Positions 39,721 to 48,902 of a stretch of 64,000 nt of DNA are shown here, piece after piece. Positions within the stretch are counted from its first letter, which is position 1. Each line of letters opens with the position of its first letter. The stretch comes from an uncultured Pseudomonadales bacterium (GTDB taxonomy: Bacteria; Pseudomonadota; Gammaproteobacteria; Pseudomonadales; Cellvibrionaceae): positions 124,001-188,000 of the forward strand of contig CANKXO010000002.1 in NCBI GenBank assembly GCA_947487765.1. The letters run 5' to 3'. The notes under the pieces were generated by a model that saw nothing but the letters and a program-made list of their open reading frames with translations, ran no database searches and had not been told where the DNA came from. A program made the translations under genes and the position numbers.

Positions 39721-40143
39721 TCATGCCTGATTCAATTCAAGCTTTTTCAATGTTGCTATATAAACAATCGTATAGACCGTACTGACTGTAGCACCAGGCA
39801 AAATAGTCAATAAAATATTAGGCGTTCCGGTTAAGGCATTAACTCCCCAAGACGTGGCATATAACAAGCTGCAAGAGACTATACCAACCCAAAAAAAACG
39901 AAACTTTACAGGTTTTAATATTTTGAATAGCCATTCAATCAACAGCGCCAACACTAATGTAATCGTGAAACTATAACCACCTTGGGTACAAGCCGCCTTG
40001 AAAGCGGCCATTTGGCCATGGTCTGAGTTTACCCAAAATGCCCAACTGCCATAAAACAACAAACCCATCATTGGTGGCACCAAAATGCGAATTGCCGCAT
40101 TTTGTAGCACCTTAGATTTAAACATATTGGACATGGATTTCAT
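39721..40143 (-). CDS. Four-helix membrane protein, DUF2798-like
   Basis: A 140-residue integral membrane protein with four predicted helices (about 19-37, 52-70, 78-97 and 108-131). FGSWAFWVN-like and TQGGYSFTITLVLALLIEWLF stretches resemble DUF2798-type proteins from memory; no function is known to me. It starts 20 nt after pdxH on the same strand and is probably in its operon. The ilvA leader promoter must lie within or near its 3' end. Confidence 0.6.
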   Translation of the reverse strand: MKSMSNMFKSKVLQNAAIRILVPPMMGLLFYGSWAFWVNSDHGQMAAFKAACTQGGYSFTITLVLALLIEWLFKILKPVKFRFFWVGIVSCSLLYATSWGVNALTGTPNILLTILPGATVSTVYTIVYIATLKKLELNQA

Positions 40144-40163
40144 TTAAATATCAGTATCACACA

Positions 40164-40796
40164 CTAAGGCGACAATCGTTGGATCGACCATTGTTGCTGA
40201 CCATCTATTTTATAAATAAAACGGTCATGTAAACGATCTTCTCTACCTTGCCAGAACTCGATGGATGAAGGTACAACTCGATAGCCACCCCAAAAGTCAG
40301 GCAATGGAATATCATCTGGGTACGATTGCTTTTTCTCTTCGTAGTTATCTAACAGCTCCTGACGAGACTCCAATGGTTGACTTTGAGCGGATGCCCAAGC
40401 AGCCCATTGGCTCTGTTTAGGACGACTAGTAAAGTATTCTGCGTCTTCCTCACGACACAGTAACTCCACAGTGCCGCAAACGATCACTTGGCGATTGGCG
40501 AAATGCCAAGGAAAATGCAAACTAACCTCAGGGTTAGCCGCCATATTCTTGCCTTTTGTACTTTTGCGATTAGTAAAAAAGACAAAGCCTTGGTTATCAA
40601 ATTGCTTTAGTAAGACTATTCGTTGACGAGGTTGTTGCTGATCAACGGTTGCTAAGACCATTGCCGTTGGGTCCGAGGACTCCATCTCCAATACCTCGTT
40701 AAACCATAGATCAAATTGGCGAATAGGATCTACATTTAAATCCTGATGATTCAAACCATCTGATTGATACTGCCTACGAAAATCATGTAAGTTCAT
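40164..40796 (-). CDS. pdxH: Pyridoxamine 5'-phosphate oxidase
   Basis: An FMN enzyme oxidising PNP/PMP to pyridoxal 5'-phosphate. RIVLLKQFDNQGFVFFTNR and KGKNMAANPEVSLHFPW are FMN-binding stretches; the C-terminus has WGGYRVVPSSIEFWQGREDRLHDR and ends WSIQRLSP as in E. coli PdxH. 210 residues. The start MNLHDFRRQYQSDGL is standard. A second, more divergent paralogue lies at 49.4 kb. Confidence 0.96.
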   Translation of the reverse strand: MNLHDFRRQYQSDGLNHQDLNVDPIRQFDLWFNEVLEMESSDPTAMVLATVDQQQPRQRIVLLKQFDNQGFVFFTNRKSTKGKNMAANPEVSLHFPWHFANRQVIVCGTVELLCREEDAEYFTSRPKQSQWAAWASAQSQPLESRQELLDNYEEKKQSYPDDIPLPDFWGGYRVVPSSIEFWQGREDRLHDRFIYKIDGQQQWSIQRLSP

Positions 40797-41452
40797 AACG
40801 CTTTATTTCTACCTAATTTCTACTCGGTTACTTGTCTATAACAGCCCTATTATCAGCTATATACATAACAAATAACAGCTCTAGACCCCACGTCATTCTA
40901 CGTGATCCCGATCGAAATTGTTTGATATATAACAACTAGTGACATTAAAACGTGAGGATTAAATAATAGATACAGACAACAGATAATCACCACGATATAT
41001 ATTAGAACTGGCATACAGCAGCGCCAATATGTCATCCATTAAAAGAGAAAGGACTATTTTGCAGCAAATCTACTTCAATGATAGATCGCAACAATTACTA
41101 TAGCCTGAGTTGCTATGACTAGCGCTATATTGCCAGAACAGTAAGCCAATACGTGTTTGCCTTTTCAACATATCCATTCTTACTTTAGTAAGTACTCGCA
41201 TCTAAAAGTAAGCTGATCAATTAATTCTTGGGTTAAAATAATCATAAGCCTATCTAGACCTTCACCTTATTCCCATTAGAATATTGAGATGAAAAAGAGT
41301 TAATAAAGAAAATATCGAAAGAAAGTGAAGAAAATACAGTGAAAAATAGAATAAAAATATAGAAAACCCTAGCCTATATAATCAAGACAAGGGTAATTAA
41401 GAAATATCATGAAAAGCTGCTTCTTATCTTCCTTAACAAGCAGGAAAAATGA
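40797..41452. other. Intergenic region, no gene recognised
   Basis: 656 bases between pdxH and the YHS gene, both on the minus strand. ORFs are short and unconvincing (the longest ATG ORF looked at, 41030-41104, has 24 codons and no good ribosome site). The only notable element is CACGT-cattct-ACGTG (40889-40904). The pdxH promoter should lie at the left end. Confidence 0.5.
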
Positions 41453-41908
41453 TTACTTGAGTACTCCAGGCCAATTCTCGTTGGCTCTGCTGATATGATT
41501 TTCCATATCTCTTAGCCATGTTTTTCTCACACCCTTACTGTAGTTAAGATATAACTTACCATCGTGAATAGTGAAAGCTGCTGGTTTAATCGATGCCGTT
41601 GTATCTTGCGATACTGCATAGGCGCAATAGCCACCATACTGAGGAGCATATTTCTCTGGGCTGGCAATAAATTTTGCCAAATTTTCTTCTGATGAAAAGT
41701 GCCATGTCGCACTTTTATATTCCGTCGTATACTGATCAGAACCTTTAACAGCTTTATCTTCAGTAAAAAAAGCCACCGTATCATAACCACGAATTGCTAA
41801 CCCGGTATAACCATCAATATACACCGGGCTCTTAGCCAAACTGACACTACTGTAGAATGACACTAGAAAAAAGATAGAAACTACACTGAAACCATTAAAC
41901 CTAATCAT
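41453..41908 (-). CDS. Exported YHS-domain protein
   Basis: A signal peptide (about 1-22, cleavage near VSLA-KS) is followed by a single YHS domain: GLAIRGYDTVAFFTEDKAVKG, TWHFSSEENLAKFIASPEKY and PQYGGYCAYAVSQ. YHS domains are often metal-related, but no function is established for this subfamily. ATG 41908 is preferred to an in-frame TTG at 41914. No obvious operon partner. Confidence 0.82.
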   Translation of the reverse strand: MIRFNGFSVVSIFFLVSFYSSVSLAKSPVYIDGYTGLAIRGYDTVAFFTEDKAVKGSDQYTTEYKSATWHFSSEENLAKFIASPEKYAPQYGGYCAYAVSQDTTASIKPAAFTIHDGKLYLNYSKGVRKTWLRDMENHISRANENWPGVLK

Positions 41909-42066
41909 TACCAAGACCTGCGTAATACCCTATTAATAACCAAGCCAATCTTATTACCTGCCTATTATCTACAGGTAACAGTTCGGCCTCTATATTTTTA
42001 GAATAGCAATTATTAATTGTTTAACAACTTCAACAACATAAAAAGGCAATTTATACCCAATAGTCT

Positions 42067-42675
42067 TTAGAGTGAGTGATAATGTCTCGCCTTTTCCAAG
42101 TCCTGTGGTGTATTGATATTAAAAAAAGCATCCGTAGCAGTCTCTATTGAAACAGTGGCAACATTTGCATACAAATCAATCCATTGCCCTATTGCTCGTA
42201 AATCTGTCTCTTCTAATGCTTTTCGTAAATCAGAGGCTAATTTGACAGACCAAAGCCCAAAGACCCCATGCATTCTCCCTCCGCTTTTTACAACAGCACC
42301 ATTAGCGTCCTCCTCCGTAATTGCCTGAGCTAAAATAGTCACATAATCGCTAGGGAAAAAAGGCGAATCACAAGGGCACGTAGCCAGCCACTGGAACCCC
42401 TTATTTTCGGCGTATTCAAGCCCTGTCAGTATCCCCGCCAACGGACCCAAACTGCCCTGCACAGAATCACCGATCACTGGGCATTTAAACTGTTCTAGCT
42501 CAGGAGCTACCCCATTAATAATAAACTCAGAGACCTGAGGAGTGAATTTTCGCAAAACATGCTGGATAATCATCTGATTACCCAGCATTAATTGCCATTT
42601 TGGCTCCGAGTTCATCCGCCGACTTTGGCCACCTGCGAGGATAACACCTAAAACTTGATTCTTATTGACCAACAA
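42067..42675 (-). CDS. mobA: Molybdenum cofactor guanylyltransferase
   Basis: MobA attaches GMP to Mo-molybdopterin to make the bis-MGD cofactor used by nitrate reductases. VILAGGQSRRMNSEPKWQ is the GTP-binding signature; LGPLAGILTGLEYA, ATCPCDSPFFPSDY and FFNINTPQDLEKARH complete the family pattern. There is no ATG start: tandem TTG codons (42675 and 42672) follow GGAG at 4 and 7 nt, the second having better spacing. 202 residues. With moaCDE and nrtABC it supports nitrate metabolism. Confidence 0.93.
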   Translation of the reverse strand: MLVNKNQVLGVILAGGQSRRMNSEPKWQLMLGNQMIIQHVLRKFTPQVSEFIINGVAPELEQFKCPVIGDSVQGSLGPLAGILTGLEYAENKGFQWLATCPCDSPFFPSDYVTILAQAITEEDANGAVVKSGGRMHGVFGLWSVKLASDLRKALEETDLRAIGQWIDLYANVATVSIETATDAFFNINTPQDLEKARHYHSL

Positions 42676-42791
42676 TTTTCTCCACTACACTATTAACAGT
42701 AAACGCGCCATTTTAGCTCATCGCGCATAGATATTTAGGGTATATTACTATTTATCACACCGGATTTTGAATATAACTCCCAGGCAAAATT

Positions 42792-43649
42792 ATGGTAGCA
42801 AAAGTCGCTGAACTGATTAATTTACTGCAATTAGAACAAATTGATAACAACAGTTTCCTGGGTTATAGCCAGGATATAGGCACAGGCAAAGTCTTTGGTG
42901 GTCAAGTATTGGGGCAAGCTGTATCGGCTGCTCAAATGACCGTTACTGATCGAAAAATCCATTCTGCACACGCCTACTTTCTGAGGCCAGGAGATGTCAG
43001 ATTACCTATCGCCTACTCTGTCGAGGTTACCCGCGATGGACGCACCTACTCATCACGGACAGTTACCGCCACACAGCAGGGCGAAACTATTTTTACAATG
43101 ATGTGTTCTTTTCAGAAGGAAGAGAGCTCTGCATTGGATTATTCTCGAGAAATCGATAAGAGCTTATTGTCTCATGAGAATACCATCGAAGTGAATTTAG
43201 AACATGACCCTGGTATTGGCCATTCTGATCGTAGCAAGATTTCAGATGGCTTACCCTTTATGATTCGCTATCCGGATGAATCTCAGAATATAGAGCAAGG
43301 TACTATCGAAACATTTGAGCGTTTTTGGGTAAAAACAAACGGAGAAATCCCTAAAACACCTGAGCTACACTACTCCATTCTCGCCTATACATCTGATTTT
43401 AAATTATTAACTTCTAACTTGCGCCCTGTTGGCTATCGCTTTCAACTAGAAAAAATCATACTAGCAACTATTTGCCACAGCATCTGGTTTCATCGTGACG
43501 TTGTTATAGATGATTGGCTGTTTACACTTTGCGAACCACTGTCCGTGAATAATGGCCGCGGCATTTCAAAAGGCAGTATTTATAACAAGCAAGGGATACT
43601 TGTAGCCTCAACCATGCAGGAAGGTGTCATAAGAAAAATTAAAGAATAA
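42792..43649 (+). CDS. tesB: Acyl-CoA thioesterase II
   Basis: A double hot-dog thioesterase of 285 residues hydrolysing medium to long acyl-CoA. VFGGQVLGQAVSAAQ, HSAHAYFLRPGD and DGRTYSSRTVTA lie in the first hot-dog; YTSDFKLL and SIWFHRDVVIDDW with GISKGSIYNKQG in the second carry the conserved Asp/Thr/Gln triad region. Divergent from mobA. Confidence 0.94.
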   Translation: MVAKVAELINLLQLEQIDNNSFLGYSQDIGTGKVFGGQVLGQAVSAAQMTVTDRKIHSAHAYFLRPGDVRLPIAYSVEVTRDGRTYSSRTVTATQQGETIFTMMCSFQKEESSALDYSREIDKSLLSHENTIEVNLEHDPGIGHSDRSKISDGLPFMIRYPDESQNIEQGTIETFERFWVKTNGEIPKTPELHYSILAYTSDFKLLTSNLRPVGYRFQLEKIILATICHSIWFHRDVVIDDWLFTLCEPLSVNNGRGISKGSIYNKQGILVASTMQEGVIRKIKE

Positions 43650-43793
43650 ATAGAAATCTATATATTTACACCTTTATATTATATTTCTGCCACCATTATG
43701 CACCTTTAGTTATCATTTTTACCTGTATACAAATTTTGAATAATTAATTTTCTTAAGAAATAAGGCAGTATGTGCACAAATCTAATGCCGCAT

Positions 43794-43808
43794 TGCACTA
43801 TTAGTGAC
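43794..43808 (+). promoter_or_regulatory. Possible NtrC enhancer site
   Basis: TGCACTATTAGTGAC resembles the NtrC consensus TGCACn5-GTGCA in the left arm and partly in the right. A second TGCAC lies 20 nt to the left. The site is about 165 nt upstream of the start point predicted for the sigma-54 promoter at 43939, a usual enhancer distance. Confidence 0.4.
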
Positions 43809-43938
43809 CAAAATCATAAAAATTAAATCAATATATTCTTTACGTTTCGCATTACCTCCCAATAACAATATTAAAACTAACCTTCTAACTCATTGTTTTC
43901 AAAAAGATTTAATAAATAAATCACCTTATTATTAAAAG

Positions 43939-43955
43939 TTGGCAAAGCTTTTGCG
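43939..43955 (+). promoter_or_regulatory. Sigma-54 (-24/-12) promoter of nrtABC
   Basis: TTGGCAAAGCTTTTGCG fits the sigma-54 consensus TGGCAC-N5-TTGCA, with the GG and GC dinucleotides at the required spacing. The nrtA start codon is 49 nt downstream, preceded by AAGGAG. The remaining 43650-43938 is AT-rich with no gene. Confidence 0.72.
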
Positions 43956-44003
43956 ATACATAGAAGTGTCTATGTATTTATATTTCCAATAAGGAGAAAA
44001 CTA

Positions 44004-45383
44004 ATGCCGCAGCTATCGGTATTTAAAAAAACACTAAAACTCTCTGCGACCATCTGCTCTGCTATAGCAATTACGTTTAGCAGCCAATCAGCTTTTGCGT
44101 TGAAACCCGAAAAAACAACACTGAAATTTGGCTTTATTAAATTAACCGATATGGCACCACTTGCCATAGCAAAAGAGTTGGGCTTTTTTGAGGATGAAGG
44201 CATCGAAGTTGAACTCGAAGCTCAAGCAAACTGGAAAGTTTTATTAAATGGTGTCATCGATGGGCAACTTGATGGCGCACATATGTTAGCAGGGCAACCA
44301 TTAGCAGCAACAATTGGCTATGGTACAAAAGCTGACATTATTACTCCATTTAGTATGGATTTAAATGGAAATGGGATTACTGTGTCCAATAGCGTTTGGG
44401 CGGAAATGAAAAAAAATATACCCCAAGAAAACGGCAAACCTGTTCACCCTATCAAAGCAGATTATTTAAAGCCAATTGTTGATAAATATAATGATTCAGG
44501 TAAACCTTTTAACATGGGTATGGTATTCCCCGTTTCCACACATAATTATGAACTACGTTACTGGCTAGCTGCGGGAAATATTCACCCAGGATACTATGCT
44601 CCTCACAAAGGCGATACTAAAGGCCAAATTGATGCACAAGCATTTTTATCGGTAACACCACCACCACAAATGCCAGCAACGTTAGAAGCCGGCACCATCT
44701 ATGGCTACTGTGTAGGTGAACCATGGAACCAGCAAGCGGTATTTAAAGGGATTGGCGTGCCTGTGATAACCGATTATGAAATCTGGAAAAATAACCCCGA
44801 AAAAGTATTTGGAATCACAAAAGAGTTTTATAAAAAATACCCAAATACAACAATCGCTGTGGTTAAAGCACTCATTCGCGCAGCAATGTGGCTCGATGCA
44901 GATAATAATGCTAACCGACCAGAAGCAGTTAAATACTTATCCAAACCTTATTACGTTGGCGCAGACTATGATGTGATTGCCAATTCAATGACAGGCACAT
45001 TTGAATACGAAAAAGGCGACAAACGCAGTGTGCCTGATTTCAATGTATTCTTTCGCTACAACGCAACCTACCCCTATTATTCAGATGCCGTATGGTATTT
45101 GACGCAGATGCGCCGTTGGGGACAAATTGCAGAAGAAAAGAGTGATGACTGGTATAAAAAAATAGCAACTGATGTGTATCGTGCTGATATTTACACAAAA
45201 GCAGCTAAATTATTGATCGCAGAAGGTGAAGCTGATCTGAAAGATTTTCCTAACTTTGATACCGAGACAGGTTATAAACCACCACAATCTGAGTTCATTG
45301 ATGGCATTACGTTCGATGGGACCAAACCAACCGAATATATCAACAAATTCAAAATTGGTTTAAAGGCCTCTCAAGTACTTTAA
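44004..45383 (+). CDS. nrtA: Nitrate-type ABC transporter, periplasmic substrate-binding protein (NrtA/CmpA family)
   Basis: A 459-residue NrtA/CmpA-family binding protein with a signal peptide (about 1-32, ending SQSAFA-LK). [54 protein letters not shown] and [13 protein letters not shown] are family hallmarks. The ligand is probably nitrate or nitrite; bicarbonate or another anion cannot be excluded. It is first of an nrtA-nrtB-nrtC set, behind a sigma-54 promoter, with a strong AAGGAG site. Confidence 0.9.
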   Translation: MPQLSVFKKTLKLSATICSAIAITFSSQSAFALKPEKTTLKFGFIKLTDMAPLAIAKELGFFEDEGIEVELEAQANWKVLLNGVIDGQLDGAHMLAGQPLAATIGYGTKADIITPFSMDLNGNGITVSNSVWAEMKKNIPQENGKPVHPIKADYLKPIVDKYNDSGKPFNMGMVFPVSTHNYELRYWLAAGNIHPGYYAPHKGDTKGQIDAQAFLSVTPPPQMPATLEAGTIYGYCVGEPWNQQAVFKGIGVPVITDYEIWKNNPEKVFGITKEFYKKYPNTTIAVVKALIRAAMWLDADNNANRPEAVKYLSKPYYVGADYDVIANSMTGTFEYEKGDKRSVPDFNVFFRYNATYPYYSDAVWYLTQMRRWGQIAEEKSDDWYKKIATDVYRADIYTKAAKLLIAEGEADLKDFPNFDTETGYKPPQSEFIDGITFDGTKPTEYINKFKIGLKASQVL

Positions 45384-45391
45384 CATCAACA

Positions 45392-45428
45392 ATTTGTGGT
45401 TATTACTAGTAGTAGTGTAACCACAAAT
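45392..45428 (+). other. Stable hairpin between nrtA and nrtB
   Basis: ATTTGTGGTTA (45392-45402) and TAACCACAAAT (45418-45428) form a perfect 11-bp stem with a 15-nt loop, 8 nt after the nrtA stop. No T-run follows. Such hairpins often protect the upstream mRNA and allow excess binding protein over permease. Confidence 0.7.
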
Positions 45429-45482
45429 ATTTATGCAATATTAAAATTATTTTTTCATAGTTGTTAACTACCGGACTGAAAA

Positions 45483-46487
45483 ATGAGTATAGCTGCTTTT
45501 CTGAAACAACCTTTTAAACCTCTTAGTAGTTTTTCGGGCGAAGATATTAATCGTGATAAAATAGTAGAAATAACAAAATCTGTTAGCTTACCGATGATAG
45601 GACTAGCAGTATTTTTACTGATTTGGCAATTAGCGTCTAACAGTATTGTAACATCATTAGGGGACTTCCCTGGCCCCAGCCAGGTTGCCATGCAATTCAA
45701 TAATCTGATTGAAGAACATAAAGAAGAACGTGCAAATGTTCAAAAAAAATATGAACGTCAAAAAGTTCGTAATGATAAAAAATTAGCGAAAAATCCTGAC
45801 GCTGAAATTATTTGGAGAAAATACAAAAGCCGCACTACTTTTTTTGATCAGATTCTAACAAGCCTGATTACTGTACTATGTGGTTTTGCTGTTGCCAGTT
45901 TCATCGCGATTCCTGTAGGCATCGTTATAGGGTTAAGTTCCAGTACATATTCTGCGATCAACCCAATAATTCAAACCTTAAAACCAGTATCACCATTAGC
46001 TTGGTTACCGATCGTTACTATGGTTGTCAGTGCGGTGTATGTTTCAGATGACCCTGCCGTATCGAAATCTTTTTTAGTCTCGATGATTACTGTTTCTCTC
46101 TGCTGCCTATGGCCAACAATGATCAACACGGCTGTCGGCGTTGCCGGCGTATCAAAGGACCTTACTAATGTCAGTCAAGTTTTACGTTTAGATTGGCTGA
46201 CTCATGTCCGAAAAATTGTTTTACCTTCTGCAATACCTATGATTTTCACAGGATTACGTTTATCGATTGGTATCGCGTGGATGGTGCTTATTGCCGCTGA
46301 GATGCTCGCTCAAAACCCGGGTCTAGGGAAATTTGTCTGGGATGAGTTTCAAAATGGCAGCTCAAACTCACTAGGAAGAATCATGGTTGCCATTCTCATC
46401 ATTGGCTTAATCGGATTCTTTCTCGATCGCATCATGCTATTGATACAACGATGGGTCAGTTGGGATAAATCAGCCGTCATCCGCTAA
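45483..46487 (+). CDS. nrtB: Nitrate-type ABC transporter permease
   Basis: A 334-residue BPD_transp_1 permease. After a first helix (about 38-56) an unusually charged insert (EEHKEERANVQKKYERQKVR) of about 50 residues precedes the core helices. The EAA loop is seen as ATMINTAVGVAGVSKDLTNV with LRLDWLTHVRKIVLPSAIP. It matches NrtB/CmpB/SsuC-type permeases. Between nrtA and nrtC on one transcript. Confidence 0.9.
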   Translation: MSIAAFLKQPFKPLSSFSGEDINRDKIVEITKSVSLPMIGLAVFLLIWQLASNSIVTSLGDFPGPSQVAMQFNNLIEEHKEERANVQKKYERQKVRNDKKLAKNPDAEIIWRKYKSRTTFFDQILTSLITVLCGFAVASFIAIPVGIVIGLSSSTYSAINPIIQTLKPVSPLAWLPIVTMVVSAVYVSDDPAVSKSFLVSMITVSLCCLWPTMINTAVGVAGVSKDLTNVSQVLRLDWLTHVRKIVLPSAIPMIFTGLRLSIGIAWMVLIAAEMLAQNPGLGKFVWDEFQNGSSNSLGRIMVAILIIGLIGFFLDRIMLLIQRWVSWDKSAVIR

Positions 46488-46534
46488 TTCTAGTTGATAG
46501 AAAGTGAAGAGATATTATTGAGGACAACATTGCC

Positions 46535-47377
46535 ATGCATTTTTTACAAATATCACAAGTAAGTATCGAATTCCCTACACCAAAAGGGCAATTTAAAGCG
46601 TTAGATGGCGTTAGCTTAAATATAAGACAAGGAGATTTTATTTCTCTTATCGGCCACTCAGGATGTGGTAAATCGACTGTACTGAATATTGTTGCAGGTC
46701 TTTATCAAGCAACAGAGGGCGGTGTTATTCTTGAAGGTAAGGAAGTCAATGAACCAGGGCCAGAACGCGCCGTTGTTTTTCAAAACCATTCTCTACTGCC
46801 TTGGCTAACGGCTTACCAAAATGTCGAACTGGCAGTAAAGCAAGTCTTCAACCGAACAAAAAGTAAAGCGGAAATGAAAGAATGGATTGAGCACAACCTA
46901 GAGCTTGTTCACATGAGCCACGCTATGCACAAACGTCCAGATGAAATTTCGGGAGGCATGAAGCAACGAGTTGGTATTGCCAGAGCTTTAGCTATGCAAC
47001 CTAAAGTACTATTGATGGATGAACCTTTTGGGGCGCTTGATGCGCTAACTCGGGCTCATCTACAAGATTCCGTGATGGAAATCCAAAATAAGCTTGGAAA
47101 TACTGTGATAATGATCACCCATGATGTCGACGAAGCTGTATTACTGTCGGATCGTATCGTGATGATGACTAATGGCCCAGCAGCGACGATAGGTGAAATT
47201 CTCGACGTTGAATTAGATCGCCCTCGTGATCGCTTAGCGCTAGCAGACAATCCCGAATACAATCGCTATCGCTCAGAAGTATTACGCTTCTTATATGAAA
47301 AACAGCGTAAGGTGGAACCTTTTGAAAATGCAAAAAAGAAAAACCAGACCAACAACAAGAGTAGTAAAGTTGCTTAA
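46535..47377 (+). CDS. nrtC: Nitrate-type ABC transporter ATP-binding protein
   Basis: A 280-residue ABC ATPase: Walker A GHSGCGKST, Q-loop VFQNHSLLPWL, signature ISGGMKQRVGIARAL, Walker B LLMDEPFGALDALT and switch His in MITHDVDEA. It lacks the C-terminal NrtA-like domain of cyanobacterial NrtC, so it is the short (NrtD-like) form. It is 47 nt after nrtB. Confidence 0.9.
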   Translation: MHFLQISQVSIEFPTPKGQFKALDGVSLNIRQGDFISLIGHSGCGKSTVLNIVAGLYQATEGGVILEGKEVNEPGPERAVVFQNHSLLPWLTAYQNVELAVKQVFNRTKSKAEMKEWIEHNLELVHMSHAMHKRPDEISGGMKQRVGIARALAMQPKVLLMDEPFGALDALTRAHLQDSVMEIQNKLGNTVIMITHDVDEAVLLSDRIVMMTNGPAATIGEILDVELDRPRDRLALADNPEYNRYRSEVLRFLYEKQRKVEPFENAKKKNQTNNKSSKVA

Positions 47378-47380
47378 TGG

Positions 47381-47412
47381 GTTCACTCAATCGCTACTTG
47401 GTGGTTGAGTGA
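47381..47412 (+). other. Hairpin after nrtC
   Basis: TTCACTCAA (47381-47389) pairs with TTGAGTGAA (47404-47412), a perfect 9-bp stem. There is no T-run, so this is at best a weak or rho-assisted end of the nrtABC transcript. Confidence 0.5.
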
Positions 47413-47543
47413 AATCATCGCCAGCCCCAGCAACTCTCAAATCATAGTGAAGAACTGGCTAAAAAACGTTCAGCCTTGAGGCTCGCAGTATAAATAATAA
47501 AAGCTTACAATATGCGTCTCAGCCCATTGATGAAGCCGTAGAG

Positions 47544-48284
47544 ATGACCCAGCTACTAGATCAAAATACAACTGCTCAGTGCCCTCACAATAAACGCGTA
47601 TCCTGCAGCAACTGCCGCTTATCGTCTCTTTGCTTACCTATTAGTCTCGAACTCAACGAGCTTGATCAAATTGATGAAGTGATCCTGCGCAACCAGCCAC
47701 TCCATAAAGGTGATTATTTATACCGTATAGGCGATCCGTTTACATCGGTTTACGCGGTACGCGCGGGCTGCGTGAAATCAGTCCATAACTCTGAGGAGGG
47801 TGAGGAGCAAATAACTGGTTTCTATCTGCCTGGTGAGATTTTAGGCATGGACGGACTGACAGATGATTATCATGCCAACTTTGCTATTGCTCTAGAGACA
47901 TCGTCGATTTGCGAAATCCCTTTTCAAAAACTGGAAATATTGAGCCATAAGATTCCATCATTACAACGGCATTTCTTTCAACTGATGAGCCGAGAGATTA
48001 CTAAAGACCAAAAACTCATCTCTCTTCTCAGCAAAGGCTCTGCAGAACAACGTATTGCAGCATTGTTACTCAGCCTCTCAGCTCGCCATCAAAAACGTCA
48101 GTTATCAGGTACAGAGTTTAATTTACCCATGTCACGCACAGATATTGGTAATTATTTAGGGCTGACGATCGAAACCGTCAGTCGTGTTTTTGGCCGACTC
48201 CAGAAAGAAAATATTATCAGTACTGACCGACGCCTTGTCACCTTACTAAATATCGACCAATTGCGCACAATTGCGACAAGTTAA
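47544..48284 (+). CDS. fnr: Fnr/Anr oxygen-sensing transcription regulator
   Basis: A CRP/FNR regulator of 246 residues that activates anaerobic genes. The N-terminus has Cys21-x2-Cys24-x5-Cys30, and a fourth Cys123 lies in SSICEIPF, the arrangement of the oxygen-labile 4Fe-4S cluster of Fnr/Anr. The recognition helix has ETVSR, the E-x-x-S-R triad that reads TTGAT. The 3' end overlaps uspA by 4 nt, convergently. A perfect Fnr site lies 540 nt away upstream of hsp20 and uspA. Confidence 0.95.
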   Translation: MTQLLDQNTTAQCPHNKRVSCSNCRLSSLCLPISLELNELDQIDEVILRNQPLHKGDYLYRIGDPFTSVYAVRAGCVKSVHNSEEGEEQITGFYLPGEILGMDGLTDDYHANFAIALETSSICEIPFQKLEILSHKIPSLQRHFFQLMSREITKDQKLISLLSKGSAEQRIAALLLSLSARHQKRQLSGTEFNLPMSRTDIGNYLGLTIETVSRVFGRLQKENIISTDRRLVTLLNIDQLRTIATS

Positions 48285-48766
48285 TCACTCTTAATCGGTA
48301 CCAGTAATACAGGCTTAGTCGAGCGATTCATGACCTTATTTGCTACTGAGCCGATAAATAAAGTATCGAGTGTCCCATGGCTATGGCTACCCATCACAAT
48401 GAGATCAACATCCATTTTTTCAGCCGTTTTAAGAATTGTGGGTGCTGGGATCCCTTCTAATACATAGGATTCTAATTCGCTATCAGGCAACTCTTTTTCA
48501 ACTTCTTCTTTATACAATTCCTCAATTTTTTCATTAATATTATCGTAAACTTCTTCAATAGATTTTTTGCGCATCTCTGCCACTGTATCGTTCGACAAAT
48601 AAAAGCTTATAGACTCTGCTGTCGCCGCATTAATTGGTTCGATTACATAGACTAGTAATAATTTAGCACTATGTTGTTTTGCAATGTTCACAGCCATACT
48701 CAGTGCTGGCTTGGATTGCCTACCTAAATCAACGGCATACAAAATGGTTTTTATTGGGTTTGACAT
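48281..48766 (-). CDS. Universal stress protein (UspA family)
   Basis: A 161-residue cytoplasmic stress protein. TILYAVDLGRQSKPAL is the usual N-terminus; DLIVMGSHSHGTLDTLFIGS with ANKVMNRSTKPVLLVP is the ATP-binding G-x2-G-x9-G-S/T motif. It is divergent from hsp20, and the Fnr box between them is symmetric, so both may be induced under low oxygen. Confidence 0.93.
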   Translation of the reverse strand: MSNPIKTILYAVDLGRQSKPALSMAVNIAKQHSAKLLLVYVIEPINAATAESISFYLSNDTVAEMRKKSIEEVYDNINEKIEELYKEEVEKELPDSELESYVLEGIPAPTILKTAEKMDVDLIVMGSHSHGTLDTLFIGSVANKVMNRSTKPVLLVPIKSD

Positions 48767-48826
48767 GATGGTCTCCAGTACTAATTAGTATTTGTGATCA
48801 GTGTACTGGTATGAAGAATACCCTGT

Positions 48827-48840
48827 TTGATTCAAATCAA
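48827..48840. promoter_or_regulatory. Perfect Fnr/Anr box between uspA and hsp20
   Basis: TTGATTCAAATCAA is an exact TTGAT-N4-ATCAA palindrome. Its centre (48833.5) is 41.5 bp from the start point implied by the hsp20 -10 box at 48863-48868, the class II activator position. On the other strand TACACT at 48800-48805 could be the -10 of uspA at the same spacing. Confidence 0.88.
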
Positions 48841-48862
48841 ATCTAAACCGAATTAATGGGTA

Positions 48863-48868
48863 GATAAT
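48863..48868 (+). promoter_or_regulatory. -10 element of the hsp20 promoter
   Basis: GATAAT, with transcription expected near 48875, 28 nt before the hsp20 ATG. There is no matching -35 hexamer; the Fnr box occupies that place. Confidence 0.6.
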
Positions 48869-48902
48869 AAACTCATACACAATCACAAGAGGAGGTTAAA
48901 TA

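Noticed and set aside
40922-40935. Near-match to an Fnr box (TTGATATATAACAA) upstream of pdxH
   Set aside because: One base off in the second half-site, AT-rich context, over 130 nt from the start and no matching -10; likely chance.
41030-41104. 24-codon ORF in the pdxH-YHS gap
   Set aside because: No ribosome site of note and no sequence feature supporting translation.
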